From DASXBJ01 sp036491755 (GTDB lineage Bacteria > Chloroflexota > Dormibacteria > Dormibacterales > Dormibacteraceae), in NCBI GenBank assembly GCA_036491755.1, contig DASXBJ010000117.1, forward strand, positions 1-40,489: a DNA stretch of 40,489 bases. Direction: 5' to 3'. The notes beneath the pieces were generated by a model. The model did no database searches. It was not told the origin of the DNA and worked only from the letters and a program-made list of their open reading frames with translations. Shown here one piece after another: positions 1-7,417 of the stretch. The translations under genes and the position numbers were made by a program. Position 1 is the first letter of the stretch. Every line of letters starts with the position of its first letter.

Positions 1-410
1 AGCGGCGGCATGCGCAGGATGCGCAGGGTCTGCTCGCCTTCCAGCCAGTCGCTCAGCCCGGGCCCGTCCTGCAGGCCGAAGAACTCGTCCGACGAGGTCT
101 CGAGGTCGCACTCGAGCAGGACGGTCGGCTCACCCGTGTCCGCCGCGATGGCGGTCGCGATTCCGAGCGCTATGGTCGTCTTGCCCTCGCCCTGCAGGGC
201 GCTGGTGACGCCTAGCACGCGGTTCGGTCCCGGGAACGAAACCGACAGATAGGCCTGCCGGCACCGGTCGATGAACCATGGCGGGAGCAGCACCGGACGT
301 GCGTGCTCGCGTGGCGGGGACGCGAACCCGGGCGCGACCGGACGCGGGTGGAGGGTGGCCTCGATCACTCCGGCCAGCTGGTTCGGCTCGTGCTTGATGT
401 CTCTAGCCAT
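1..410 (-). CDS. BY-kinase / CpsD-like polysaccharide ATPase, 3' end cut by window
   Basis: Partial gene: 136 codons are visible from an ATG at 410 and the rest lies beyond position 1. The product has a roughly 55-residue N-terminal extension and then a P-loop of the ParA/CpsD type (TSALQGEGKTTIA), followed by a second acidic strand (VLLECDLE) where this family usually has LLIDADLR. This is the cytoplasmic ATPase/tyrosine kinase that partners Wzz/CpsC-type chain-length proteins in exopolysaccharide export. The partner lies directly upstream on the same strand, and the two genes overlap by 8 bp (stop TAG inside ATGGCTAG). The C-terminal tyrosine cluster that would prove kinase activity is outside the window, so a plain ParA-like ATPase cannot be excluded. 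Confidence 0.8.
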   Translation of the reverse strand, partial: MARDIKHEPNQLAGVIEATLHPRPVAPGFASPPREHARPVLLPPWFIDRCRQAYLSVSFPGPNRVLGVTSALQGEGKTTIALGIATAIAADTGEPTVLLECDLETSSDEFFGLQDGPGLSDWLEGEQTLRILRMPP

Positions 411-1374
411 CGCTCGCACCTGTCAGCGCGAGGTCGGGGATCGTGACCACGACCGGGATACGGATGAACGTCTCGAGGTCACGCGCTTCGCGTACCGTCC
501 GGTCGGTCCACGCCATGAAGAAGAGCATCCCGAGCGCGATCGCGAGGCCGATGGCGGCCGCGATCAGCATCTGCTTCTTCGGCAGCGCGTTGAGCCGGCC
601 GCCGACGGTGTGCGGCGCATCGATCACCTTCAGCACGGTCTCGTCGGTCTGGCTGACCGCGGCGTTCGTCAGCCTGATGTTGTCGAGCTTCTGCTGGAGG
701 TCCGCCACCTTGAGGAGGTCGTTGTCGACGTTGCGCGTCAGCAGGTCGAACTGCGGAATGGTGGCGGTGTCGGTGGCTCGGACGTTCGGGTGTGCGGCGA
801 GGTAATCGGCGAGCGCATTCTGGTCGGTGGTCAGCTTCGCCTGCGCGTCCGTGAGCTGCCCCGTGTAGAAATCGGTGGCGACCTTCGCCTGCGAGCTCTG
901 CTGGTCGGCCAGCCACTGGCGGTAGATGTCCTCTGTCGCCGCCAGCACGTTGGTGCAGACGGGCTGCCGCGGGCAGATGTAGTTCAGGCTCACGAGGTGA
1001 GAGCCGGTGGCCGTGATGACCATGTCGGTGGCGGCGGTCGACATCACCGAGTTGCGCTCGCTGCTGTCGTGGAAGGTGTTCATGGCGTCCAGCTTCGAGC
1101 GGAGCGTGTTGCTGAACGCGTCGGTGCCGCGCAGCTGGTCCAGTGCGTCAACCGTGTTCTGCGCCGGCGTCAAGTACTGGTTCCAGCCCTGGACCGATGG
1201 CGATATATCGATGTAAGCCGGGGTGTCGACCCACAGCGCGCTGGCCGCCGTCTCGTGCGGGAACAGGAAGACGCAGGCCCCCGCGAGCGCGCCGGGCAGG
1301 ATGAAGAGCAGGATCAGGAACCTGAGCCGGTGGCGGAAAAGGATTTCGACGTACTTGACCATCCGCCAGCCCAT
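403..1374 (-). CDS. Wzz/CpsC-like polysaccharide chain-length determinant
   Basis: Membrane protein of the polysaccharide copolymerase type. A first TM helix follows the N-terminus (RFLILLFILPGALAGACVFL). A long extracytoplasmic part with coiled-coil-forming stretches comes next, then a second TM helix (MLIAAAIGLAIALGMLFFMA) and a short cytosolic tail with the usual Arg/Glu-rich start. Such proteins set exopolysaccharide chain length with a CpsD-type ATPase, and the ATPase gene follows with an 8-bp overlap. The start is uncertain: ATG at 1374 (MGWRM) or ATG at 1362 (MVKYVEI) both lead directly into the first TM segment, while longer upstream readings have low-complexity, non-family sequence. 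No strong ribosome site is seen at either start. Confidence 0.82.
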   Translation of the reverse strand: MGWRMVKYVEILFRHRLRFLILLFILPGALAGACVFLFPHETAASALWVDTPAYIDISPSVQGWNQYLTPAQNTVDALDQLRGTDAFSNTLRSKLDAMNTFHDSSERNSVMSTAATDMVITATGSHLVSLNYICPRQPVCTNVLAATEDIYRQWLADQQSSQAKVATDFYTGQLTDAQAKLTTDQNALADYLAAHPNVRATDTATIPQFDLLTRNVDNDLLKVADLQQKLDNIRLTNAAVSQTDETVLKVIDAPHTVGGRLNALPKKQMLIAAAIGLAIALGMLFFMAWTDRTVREARDLETFIRIPVVVTIPDLALTGASDG

Positions 1375-1594
1375 CGTATGAAGCAATCCACGGCACCGCA
1401 TGAGGCGGCCGTCCTGATCTGGCTGGGACAAACCGGGCTGGTGCCGAGCGGGGGCTCGACCTGTCGTCCAGTGATCCCATCCAGCCGGCGTGGTCGCGGT
1501 GCCGGGACAATGCACGGCTCCGCCTGGGACATCTGAGAAGGGCGGTGCCAGACCGGCTCTGGAGCCCAAGGCTCCGACGCTCTATTTTGAGCAG

Positions 1595-2644
1595 GTGCTG
1601 AACATCGACGAGGCGTTCGAGCGGCTCGTCGAGCTGCAGGCGTCGGACCTCCTGCTCAGCTGCGGCAGCCCGGCCCGCATTCGCAAGGATGGCCGCCTGG
1701 AGCTGCTGGACCCCAGCGCGGCGCCGCTCACCCCGGCCGAGACCGAGCGGCTGATCCGCGAGATCCTGGCCCCCGATGAATGGAAGACCCTTCAGAAGCG
1801 CCGGCAGGTCGACTTCGTTCTCACCTGGCGCGACAAGGCACGCATCCGCGCCAACGCCTACTTCCAGCGGGATTCACTGGCGGCGGCGTTCAGGCTGCTC
1901 CCCCTGGAGATCCCGGGATTCGAGCTCCTCGGGATGCCCGAGTCGGTCCACAGGCTGCTGGAAAGGCACCAGGGCCTGATCCTGGTCACTGGCCCGACCG
2001 GCTCGGGCAAGTCGACGACACTCGCCGCCATGGTCGATTACCTCAACAAGACGCGGCCGTATCACATCATCACGTTCGAGGACCCGATCGAGTACATCCA
2101 CAGGCACCGTCTGGCCATCGTCGACCAGCGCCAGGTGGGGGACGACACGCCCAGCTTCGCCGAAGGTCTCCGCGGAGTTTTCCGGGAGGACCCGGATGTG
2201 GTGCTGATCGGGGAGATGCGCGACCTGGACACCATGTCGGCCGCGCTGACAATCGCTGAGACCGGCCACCTCGTCTTCGCCACGCTCCACACGAACGACG
2301 CGCCGCAGGCGATCAACCGCATCGTCGACAGCTTCACGGGCCCCCAGCAGCAGCAGATTCGCGTGCAGCTCGCGGCCTCCCTCGCCGGCGTGATCTACCA
2401 GCAGCTGATCCCGGCGATTGGAGGCGGCCGCGTGGCGGCGTTCGAGGTGCTGGTGGCCAACGTCGCGGTGCGCTCGATGATCAAGGAAGGCAAGACGGAC
2501 CAGATTCGCAGCATCCTGCAGACCGGCTTGCGCGAAGGCAGTCAGACCCTCGAGCGCTCGCTGAACGGGCTGTTGCGCTCAGGCATGGTCACGGAGCGAG
2601 ATGCTCAGGCGCACTCCCTGTATCCCAAGGACATCCACGCCTAG
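1595..2644 (+). CDS. pilT: Type IV pilus retraction ATPase PilT
   Basis: Hexameric cytoplasmic ATPase that powers pilus retraction and twitching. From the GTG at 1595 the protein is 349 residues, the usual PilT length. It has the N-terminal signature LVELQASDLLLS, Walker A GPTGSGKS at about 133-140, Asp/Glu boxes including DPDVVLIGEMRD near 199-210, a His box (GHLVFATLHTND), and the C-terminal AVRSMIKEGK motif typical of PilT rather than PilB. An in-frame GTG at 1490 would add 35 residues with no family resemblance and no ribosome site, so 1595 is preferred. It is transcribed alone, away from the main pilus operon. Its stop shares a CTAG with the stop of the convergent prepilin peptidase fragment. 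Confidence 0.92.
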   Translation: MLNIDEAFERLVELQASDLLLSCGSPARIRKDGRLELLDPSAAPLTPAETERLIREILAPDEWKTLQKRRQVDFVLTWRDKARIRANAYFQRDSLAAAFRLLPLEIPGFELLGMPESVHRLLERHQGLILVTGPTGSGKSTTLAAMVDYLNKTRPYHIITFEDPIEYIHRHRLAIVDQRQVGDDTPSFAEGLRGVFREDPDVVLIGEMRDLDTMSAALTIAETGHLVFATLHTNDAPQAINRIVDSFTGPQQQQIRVQLAASLAGVIYQQLIPAIGGGRVAAFEVLVANVAVRSMIKEGKTDQIRSILQTGLREGSQTLERSLNGLLRSGMVTERDAQAHSLYPKDIHA

Positions 2645-3054
2645 ACGCGACTATCCGAGCGGTTCGGCGCTCCGCGCGCGATCGCCACCGCCCCGAAAGC
2701 CGCGACCGCCGCCAGGCCCACGATCGCCCCCGGCCACAGGCCAAGCCAGCCGATACCCGCCACCATGCAGCCACCGCAGATCGCCTCGACCAGAGGCGCC
2801 GCCGCGCCGATCGGAGCTCCGCACGTGGCGCACCGGCCGCGCCGCAGCAGGTAGCCCGCGACCGGCAAGAGGTCGATGACGTTGAGCTGGCGGTCGCAGG
2901 CGCGGCAGTGAGAGCGCGGCCGGATCACCGATTCGCCGCGGGGCACTCGATCGGCGGCCATGTTGACGAAGCTCCCGAGGACCAGACCTACGAACACCAG
3001 ATACCCGGTGACCAGCAGTGCTATCAGTGCCAAATCATCTCCACCAAACTCCAT
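2641..3054 (-). CDS. Prepilin peptidase N-terminal domain only (A24_N), no catalytic domain
   Basis: A 137-residue membrane protein. It matches the first third of PilD/GspO prepilin peptidases: one TM helix, the GSFVNMAADRVPRGES segment, and a zinc-binding pair of CxxC motifs at residues 50/53 and 75/78. A hydrophobic C-terminus follows. The conserved aspartates of the protease (GxGD motif) are absent, so as read it cannot cleave prepilins alone. In full-length enzymes this N-terminal part carries the N-methylation-associated region. The catalytic half may be encoded elsewhere as a separate A24 peptidase. ATG 3054 has no clear ribosome site; an in-frame TTG seven codons later follows GGTGGAG and may be the true start. 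It lies downstream of pilA after a hairpin and ends convergent with pilT. Confidence 0.75.
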   Translation of the reverse strand: MEFGGDDLALIALLVTGYLVFVGLVLGSFVNMAADRVPRGESVIRPRSHCRACDRQLNVIDLLPVAGYLLRRGRCATCGAPIGAAAPLVEAICGGCMVAGIGWLGLWPGAIVGLAAVAAFGAVAIARGAPNRSDSRV

Positions 3055-3066
3055 AGAGACGAGAAA

Positions 3067-3085
3067 GGCGCCGCGATGCGGCGCC
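3067..3085 (-). terminator. Hairpin after pilA, likely terminator or attenuator
   Basis: Perfect 8-bp inverted repeat (GGCGCCGC / GCGGCGCC) with a 3-base loop, located 36 bases after the pilA stop. On the minus strand it is followed by TTTCTCGTCTCT, a weak U-tract. It would lower transcription from the abundant pilin gene into the prepilin peptidase fragment. Confidence 0.6.
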
Positions 3086-3120
3086 CTTCTTTCCCTTTCC
3101 CCTCTTCTGAACGCCGAGCG

Positions 3121-3567
3121 TTACGGCTGTCCCGCCAGCGAACACCCACTCAGGGTGCCTCCTGAGGAGTTCGTCGCGACGCCGATGATCCGGCCCGCGG
3201 AGTTCCATTCGTAGTAGTAGACGGTCGTCCCGTTCCGCGTGTAGTTCGGCTGGGACTGGGACGGAGCGTCGGTCCACAGGGAGATCGAAAGGTTGGTCTG
3301 CATGTTGTTGGTGTACGCGCTCTGCGCGGTGATGGTGGAGACGTTGTTGTTGGCCATGTAAGCGTCGATCGCCGCCTGCACCGTCTTGTACTCCTGATTG
3401 CACGATTCGACGCTCGCGTGTGAGGTGAGCCCGACCAGGCTTAGAGTCACGATGCCGGCCAGGATGCCGAGGATCGTCACCACGACCAGGAGTTCGATCA
3501 GCGTGAATCCCCTCTGGCCTTTGCGGCCACGAAGATTCGCGTTGACCCAGCCGTAGAAACCTTGCAT
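3121..3567 (-). CDS. pilA: Major type IV pilin (PilA-like prepilin)
   Basis: A 148-residue prepilin. A basic leader ends in GQRG, and cleavage is predicted after Gly20, before FTLIELLVVVTILGILAGIV. Glu at mature position 5 (residue 25) is present, as needed for assembly. The globular part is rich in Ser, Thr and Asn and has two cysteines (56 and 142); the second lies near the C-terminus, which would allow a D-region-like disulfide. The start at 3567 is chosen because GAGGAG lies 7 bases upstream; an ATG at 3609 lacks such a site. A 172-base gap separates it from the upstream pilus genes and a hairpin follows it, so it is probably transcribed separately at a high level, as expected for the main pilus subunit. 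Confidence 0.88.
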   Translation of the reverse strand: MQGFYGWVNANLRGRKGQRGFTLIELLVVVTILGILAGIVTLSLVGLTSHASVESCNQEYKTVQAAIDAYMANNNVSTITAQSAYTNNMQTNLSISLWTDAPSQSQPNYTRNGTTVYYYEWNSAGRIIGVATNSSGGTLSGCSLAGQP

Positions 3568-3739
3568 CACATTGCTCCTCTTAAGCGGGCCCGTCATCGC
3601 CTTCCCCAAAAGTGCTCATGGCCGGCCGCGGTTTTGACTTCCATCACCGTAGGTGCCTTCCTGCGCAAGGTGAATAGAGGGAGTGGCTCATGCTCTGGGC
3701 GGCTGTCCCTACCCGGTCTGGGCACGCCGCGTGAGCCGG

Positions 3740-3913
3740 CTAGCGAAGTCCCGGCTGCAGCACCGCCAGGGCGGCCAGGCCGAGCAATACGGGGGTCAGG
3801 AACGAGAGGCAACCCCTCCGCGGCATGCCCAGGCGGGGCTTGGTCTCAGCGATCAGATTGAGATCGGCCAGCGGCCGCCGGCGTTCGACACGCTGGACGG
3901 CGCGGCGCTTCAC
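3740..3913 (-). CDS. Short PilN-like single-pass membrane protein (57 aa)
   Basis: The gene starts at a GTG whose GTGA overlaps the stop of pilM, with AGGAGGAG a few bases upstream, so translation is well supported. The 57-residue product has a short basic cytoplasmic part containing a PLADLNLI segment that recalls the INLLP motif by which PilN binds PilM. One TM helix (FLTPVLLGLAALAVLQPG) follows and the frame stops right after it. Normal PilN is about 180-200 residues with a periplasmic ferredoxin-like domain, which is missing. No PilO or PilQ gene follows. It could be a reduced PilM anchor in a bacterium without an outer membrane, or a remnant. The assignment rests on position, motif and topology. 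Confidence 0.6.
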   Translation of the reverse strand: MKRRAVQRVERRRPLADLNLIAETKPRLGMPRRGCLSFLTPVLLGLAALAVLQPGLR

Positions 3914-4776
3914 GGGCTCCTCCTCATGATCAGCCCGAGGCACGCCAGGTAGGTCGCGTGCCGCACCTCTCGAGGCACCCGTGGCGGCGCGGCCAGGGGC
4001 TGGACGGGCTGCTGCACCAGGTTCGCCAGAGTCGTGAGCACCTGACCGGGCAGCACCTGCTCACCGGCGACGAGTACCGGTGAGGCCGGCCCGAAGTCCC
4101 CGTGCTGGCGCCTCCGGTAAAAGCGGAGCATGGAGCGCAGGGGGGCGGCCAGCGCCGGCGCGATGTCCCCCTCGCCCATCGAGGAGGTGAGCTCGAAGCT
4201 GTGCCACACCTGGGGCACGTGGTGGTCGATCAAGACGACCTCGGCGGGGCTGGCCGAAAGGTCCAGAACGATGCACGATGGCTCGCTGACAGCCCTCGCG
4301 ATGCTCGCCGACTTGAGCTCGACCACCAGGGGCTCGAGCCCGGCCATCCGCACGGCGTCGGCAACGTTCTTGACCAGGGCGCGGTCCCAGGCCGCCGCGT
4401 ACACCACGCGGCCGGCACCATCGCTGGGCACGTCGACCCAGCGCGTGGACATCCGCTCGGGGTCGAGAGGCAATTCGTGCGTCACCGCCGCACCGACGTC
4501 CTTGTCCGTGACACCGGCCGGCAGGTGCAGCACCCTGAATGACGCCAGCGAGTCGCTGGCGGCGATCATCGCCCTTGTCTCCGTGATCTCGGTTCGGGCC
4601 AGCAGCTGGCGGAGGGCCTGCGCCACGGCTTCCGGCTCCTTGACCTTGCCGGCCGCCGACGCCCCGGCCGGAAGGCCGCCCGACCCGCACCGCATCGGGC
4701 CTCCCATGGTTCCGTCGAGCACTCGAATCAAGCTTCCAGAGAGGTCGATCGCGAGGCGGGACGTGGCAGGCGGCAC
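3910..4776 (-). CDS. pilM: PilM-like actin-fold pilus assembly ATPase
   Basis: A 288-residue cytoplasmic protein of the PilM/FtsA-like actin fold. It opens with a phosphate-1-like strand (RLAIDLSGSLIRVLDG) and includes VLDLSASPAEVVLID, resembling the second phosphate loop. It is shorter and more divergent than PilM of Proteobacteria (about 350 residues). The start GTG at 4776 sits 3 bases after the upstream stop, and its own stop overlaps the PilN-like gene. PilM normally links the inner-membrane PilN/PilO complex to the motor, and here its only visible partner is the short membrane protein that follows. The call depends partly on the operon context. Confidence 0.7.
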   Translation of the reverse strand: MPPATSRLAIDLSGSLIRVLDGTMGGPMRCGSGGLPAGASAAGKVKEPEAVAQALRQLLARTEITETRAMIAASDSLASFRVLHLPAGVTDKDVGAAVTHELPLDPERMSTRWVDVPSDGAGRVVYAAAWDRALVKNVADAVRMAGLEPLVVELKSASIARAVSEPSCIVLDLSASPAEVVLIDHHVPQVWHSFELTSSMGEGDIAPALAAPLRSMLRFYRRRQHGDFGPASPVLVAGEQVLPGQVLTTLANLVQQPVQPLAAPPRVPREVRHATYLACLGLIMRRSP

Positions 4777-4779
4777 GGG

Positions 4780-6441
4780 TCAGGGGGAATAGTACGACCA
4801 GCCCTGGATGTGAACGGTCTGTGGGCTGCCCGACTCGCCGACCTCCAGGCTGGTCCACAGCCGCGGATTCTGCCCGGAGCAGGCAGGCGGCGCGGTCGAA
4901 AGACAGGCTGTCAGGACTGCGTCGCGCGCGTCCATGCCGACCATGTATGCGGGACCGGCCGTCGACGCGACGTACGCGCAGAGCTCGTTGGCACAGGCGC
5001 CGACCTGGGCGCCGCTGCCGATCGCGCCGCCAGAGCCCCCGTACTTCGCGACCACGCTCATCGTGGACTCGCCGGCGGGTTGCTGCGCCTCGTAGAGGTA
5101 TCCGTCGTCCGCGCCGAAGAACCACTCGCCGACACCGTCCGACTGTGGTGTCGTCGAGATGCCCGCACCCACGCTTGGCAGCGTCGCGAGCGTTTTGAGC
5201 GAAGCGTCGAGGAGGTACAGCGCCCCGTTTTTACCGCCGACGCCGATCACGTTGGACGCTCCAGGGCAGTGGCACCAGGTGGGCGCGTCCGAGATGCTGG
5301 TTCCGATGCTGCCGCTGGCCGCCACCGACATGCTGTAGTCGGACCCGATCTGCACCAGGGCGACCGTGCCGCCTGCGAACGTCACCGCCAGCCGCGCCGG
5401 GAGAGTGGTCCCGTCGACGGCGAGCCCTCGCGCGCTCGCGGCCGGGAGCGCGAGGCTGGCCATCTCTGTCAGCGCCGGTCCGCCCCTGCCGCTGCTGTAG
5501 AGGTACTCGACCAGGCGGCTCGCGGCGCTGTCGCCCACAACGACGTAAATGGCGTCGGTGTTCGTCTTCTTGCCAGGAGGACCCGGAAAGACGACGGGAG
5601 CGGCCAGGACACCGTCGTCGCCGTCAGTTGTGGGAGCGCCCGCCAGAAAGGCGCACGACCCATCATCGGTCGCGTCGTACGCATACATGTTTCCGACCGA
5701 ATCGCCGAAGTAGACGACGTTTGAGAAGTTCCGCCCTTCGGCCGGGGTGGAGACGACGGGGTGGGAGGCCGGCATGTAGCAGTTCAACCTTGGTAGCGCA
5801 AGGTGGCTGGGGCTGGACAGCAGCGCCACGCAGGGCTGGGAAGAACTGCAGCCAGGCGCGCTCGAGGTCGGGTTATTGACGGGCACCGTGATCGACACTG
5901 CGGGCGGTTCGCTCGGGTCCGTGAATGCTGCCGGCGGCGCCGTGACGCTCCCGCCAAGCGCGATCGTCCACCCGCTGGTGCTGCCGAACGCGAAGTCGTG
6001 GACGGTCCCTCCGGTGTCCCCGACGATGTAATCGTTCCAGCCCGACGGCAGGACCGCGTGGGTGCCGTCAACGGCAAAGGGGGTCGAGGAGGACGAGAGC
6101 GGGCTGAACCGCGTCTCACCCTGGCGGACCGTGGGCCAGCAGCTGACGTACGACCCCACGGCGGTGAAGCCGTTCAGGCTCACGGTGCCTGGGGAGATGC
6201 AACCGGTGGCGATCGGTGTGCTGCCCAGCTGCTGCATAGCCAGCTCAATCGCCGAGTTGACTGTCGCCTCCGTCGCCACGCGGGTGACGAGGTTGCGGGA
6301 GAGCAGGAAGTTGGTGCTCAGCTCCGTCATCAACCCGCCCGAGATGATGGCCAGAAACGCTGTGATGATCAGCACGCCGCTGAGTACGCTGCCCCGCTGC
6401 GAGCGCCTCCGGTCCTTCAGCAGCGCTTGCACCGATCTCAC
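4780..6441 (-). CDS. PilX/PilY1-like fusion: pilus N-terminal helix plus beta-propeller-like domain
   Basis: A 553-residue protein. Residues 1-60 look like the PilX N-terminus: a basic leader, QRGSVLSGVLIITAFLAIIS, then a polar helix. No Glu is seen at position 5. The remaining roughly 490 residues are rich in Gly, Ser, Thr and Asp. They contain repeated strand motifs typical of beta-propellers (NVVYFGDSVGNMYAYDATDD, NVIGVGGKNGALYLLDAS, EWFFGADDGYLYEA) and about ten cysteines, as in the C-terminal propeller of the PilY1 tip adhesin. It starts at a GTG whose GTGA overlaps the upstream prepilin stop. It probably sits at the pilus tip with the minor pilins. The fusion reading comes from motifs and is not confirmed by a structural search. 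Confidence 0.7.
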   Translation of the reverse strand: MRSVQALLKDRRRSQRGSVLSGVLIITAFLAIISGGLMTELSTNFLLSRNLVTRVATEATVNSAIELAMQQLGSTPIATGCISPGTVSLNGFTAVGSYVSCWPTVRQGETRFSPLSSSSTPFAVDGTHAVLPSGWNDYIVGDTGGTVHDFAFGSTSGWTIALGGSVTAPPAAFTDPSEPPAVSITVPVNNPTSSAPGCSSSQPCVALLSSPSHLALPRLNCYMPASHPVVSTPAEGRNFSNVVYFGDSVGNMYAYDATDDGSCAFLAGAPTTDGDDGVLAAPVVFPGPPGKKTNTDAIYVVVGDSAASRLVEYLYSSGRGGPALTEMASLALPAASARGLAVDGTTLPARLAVTFAGGTVALVQIGSDYSMSVAASGSIGTSISDAPTWCHCPGASNVIGVGGKNGALYLLDASLKTLATLPSVGAGISTTPQSDGVGEWFFGADDGYLYEAQQPAGESTMSVVAKYGGSGGAIGSGAQVGACANELCAYVASTAGPAYMVGMDARDAVLTACLSTAPPACSGQNPRLWTSLEVGESGSPQTVHIQGWSYYSP

Positions 6442-6974
6442 GGGTTCAACCTCGGGTAGAAGAGGAGGGTCTGCGACTCGCTGTAGTTGGAAACCGTCAC
6501 CTTGAGCCTCACCACCACAACCGGTGACGCCCCGCTCGAGTCGACGTACCAGGAGAAGGCGCTGACGTCGGTCGCCGCGTGGATGGCGGGGTTAGCGCCC
6601 ACCTTGCGGTCGAGAAAGAAGTTGGTGCTGTCCCACGTGTACGTGACAGAGCTCGCCGAAGGCGCGGGCGAGACGGAGTTGCTCACCCCGACACCGGCGA
6701 GCGTGATCGGCTGCGTGGTGCACGCCGTGCTCGAGGAGTCGCCGCACGTGGCAGTGTCCGGCACTCCGCTGCCGGCGAAGTCGTCATATGCGAAGAATTC
6801 GAAGCTGCGCAGCTGGCCGCTCGCCTCGACGCGGCTCGACGCTATGTCGGCGGCCCGCACCGACGTGAGGACGACCGACGTCAACGCGGCCATCAGGATC
6901 GCGCCGATCGCCACTGAGATGACGACCTCGATGAGCGTGTATCCGGCCTGGCTCCGGCGTGCGTCCGGCGCCAT
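6438..6974 (-). CDS. Minor prepilin, PilW-like
   Basis: A 178-residue prepilin with a basic leader (RRSQAG), cleavage before YTLIEVVISVAIGAILMAAL, and Glu at mature position 5. The globular domain is Ser/Thr rich with a few cysteines. Its ATG overlaps the stop of the preceding prepilin by one base (TGATG), and its stop overlaps the start of the PilX/PilY1-like gene. Minor pilins of this kind prime pilus assembly and form the tip complex. The PilW name is positional; the sequence only proves a class III prepilin. Confidence 0.82.
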   Translation of the reverse strand: MAPDARRSQAGYTLIEVVISVAIGAILMAALTSVVLTSVRAADIASSRVEASGQLRSFEFFAYDDFAGSGVPDTATCGDSSSTACTTQPITLAGVGVSNSVSPAPSASSVTYTWDSTNFFLDRKVGANPAIHAATDVSAFSWYVDSSGASPVVVVRLKVTVSNYSESQTLLFYPRLNP

Positions 6975-7417
6975 CAACGGTTCGCCTTGTAAACGGACAC
7001 AGGTGACCCGACGGCGTTGCCATCGGCGAGGGCCCGGATCGTCACCTTCCACACCTGGACCGCTGGAGCCGACGGCAGCGGCGCCCAGCTCACGTCGGCG
7101 CGCAGGGTGTACGGCCCGGCCGGGCACGAGCCCTGGTAGCCGCCCGCCGCAGAGGGAGTGGTGGGGTCCTCGGTCGCGAAGCATTCCGAATACGGGCTCG
7201 CAGCCGCGTTGTAGACGCTGGCGCCGACCTTGTCCATCTCGTACTGCGTAATGGCTTCGACCGCGGTGTTGCGCTTGGCGATGGTGGCATCGAGAAGGCC
7301 GGTGCTGAACGTGCCCACGATGAGCACCAGGGCCAGGCTGATGATCATGAGGCTGACCAAAAGCTCGACCAGGGTGGTGCCGGCCTGCGCCCGGCGGCGA
7401 TCCTTGACGCTCGGCAT
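6974..7417 (-). CDS. Minor prepilin, PilV-like
   Basis: A 147-residue prepilin. The leader is MPSVKDRRRAQAG, with cleavage predicted before TTLVELLVSLMIISLALVLI and Glu at mature position 5. The mature domain has two cysteines bracketing a Pro/Gly-rich segment. The ATG at 7417 overlaps the pilC stop (TGATG), so translation is coupled to the platform protein. It is the first of two minor prepilins and probably part of the priming complex. Confidence 0.82.
   Translation of the reverse strand: MPSVKDRRRAQAGTTLVELLVSLMIISLALVLIVGTFSTGLLDATIAKRNTAVEAITQYEMDKVGASVYNAAASPYSECFATEDPTTPSAAGGYQGSCPAGPYTLRADVSWAPLPSAPAVQVWKVTIRALADGNAVGSPVSVYKANR

Noticed and set aside
271..1536. Long plus-strand open frame opposite the Wzz-like gene
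   Set aside because: Its product is Arg/Val/Gly-rich low-complexity sequence with no domain; the minus-strand frame has clear TM helices and family structure.
1490..1594. N-terminal extension of PilT from GTG 1490
   Set aside because: No ribosome site, and the 35 extra residues do not resemble the family; GTG 1595 gives the usual length.
3594..3812. 72-codon minus-strand frame between the PilN-like gene and pilA
   Set aside because: Pro/Arg/Gly-rich, no ribosome site, overlaps the supported PilN-like gene in another frame.
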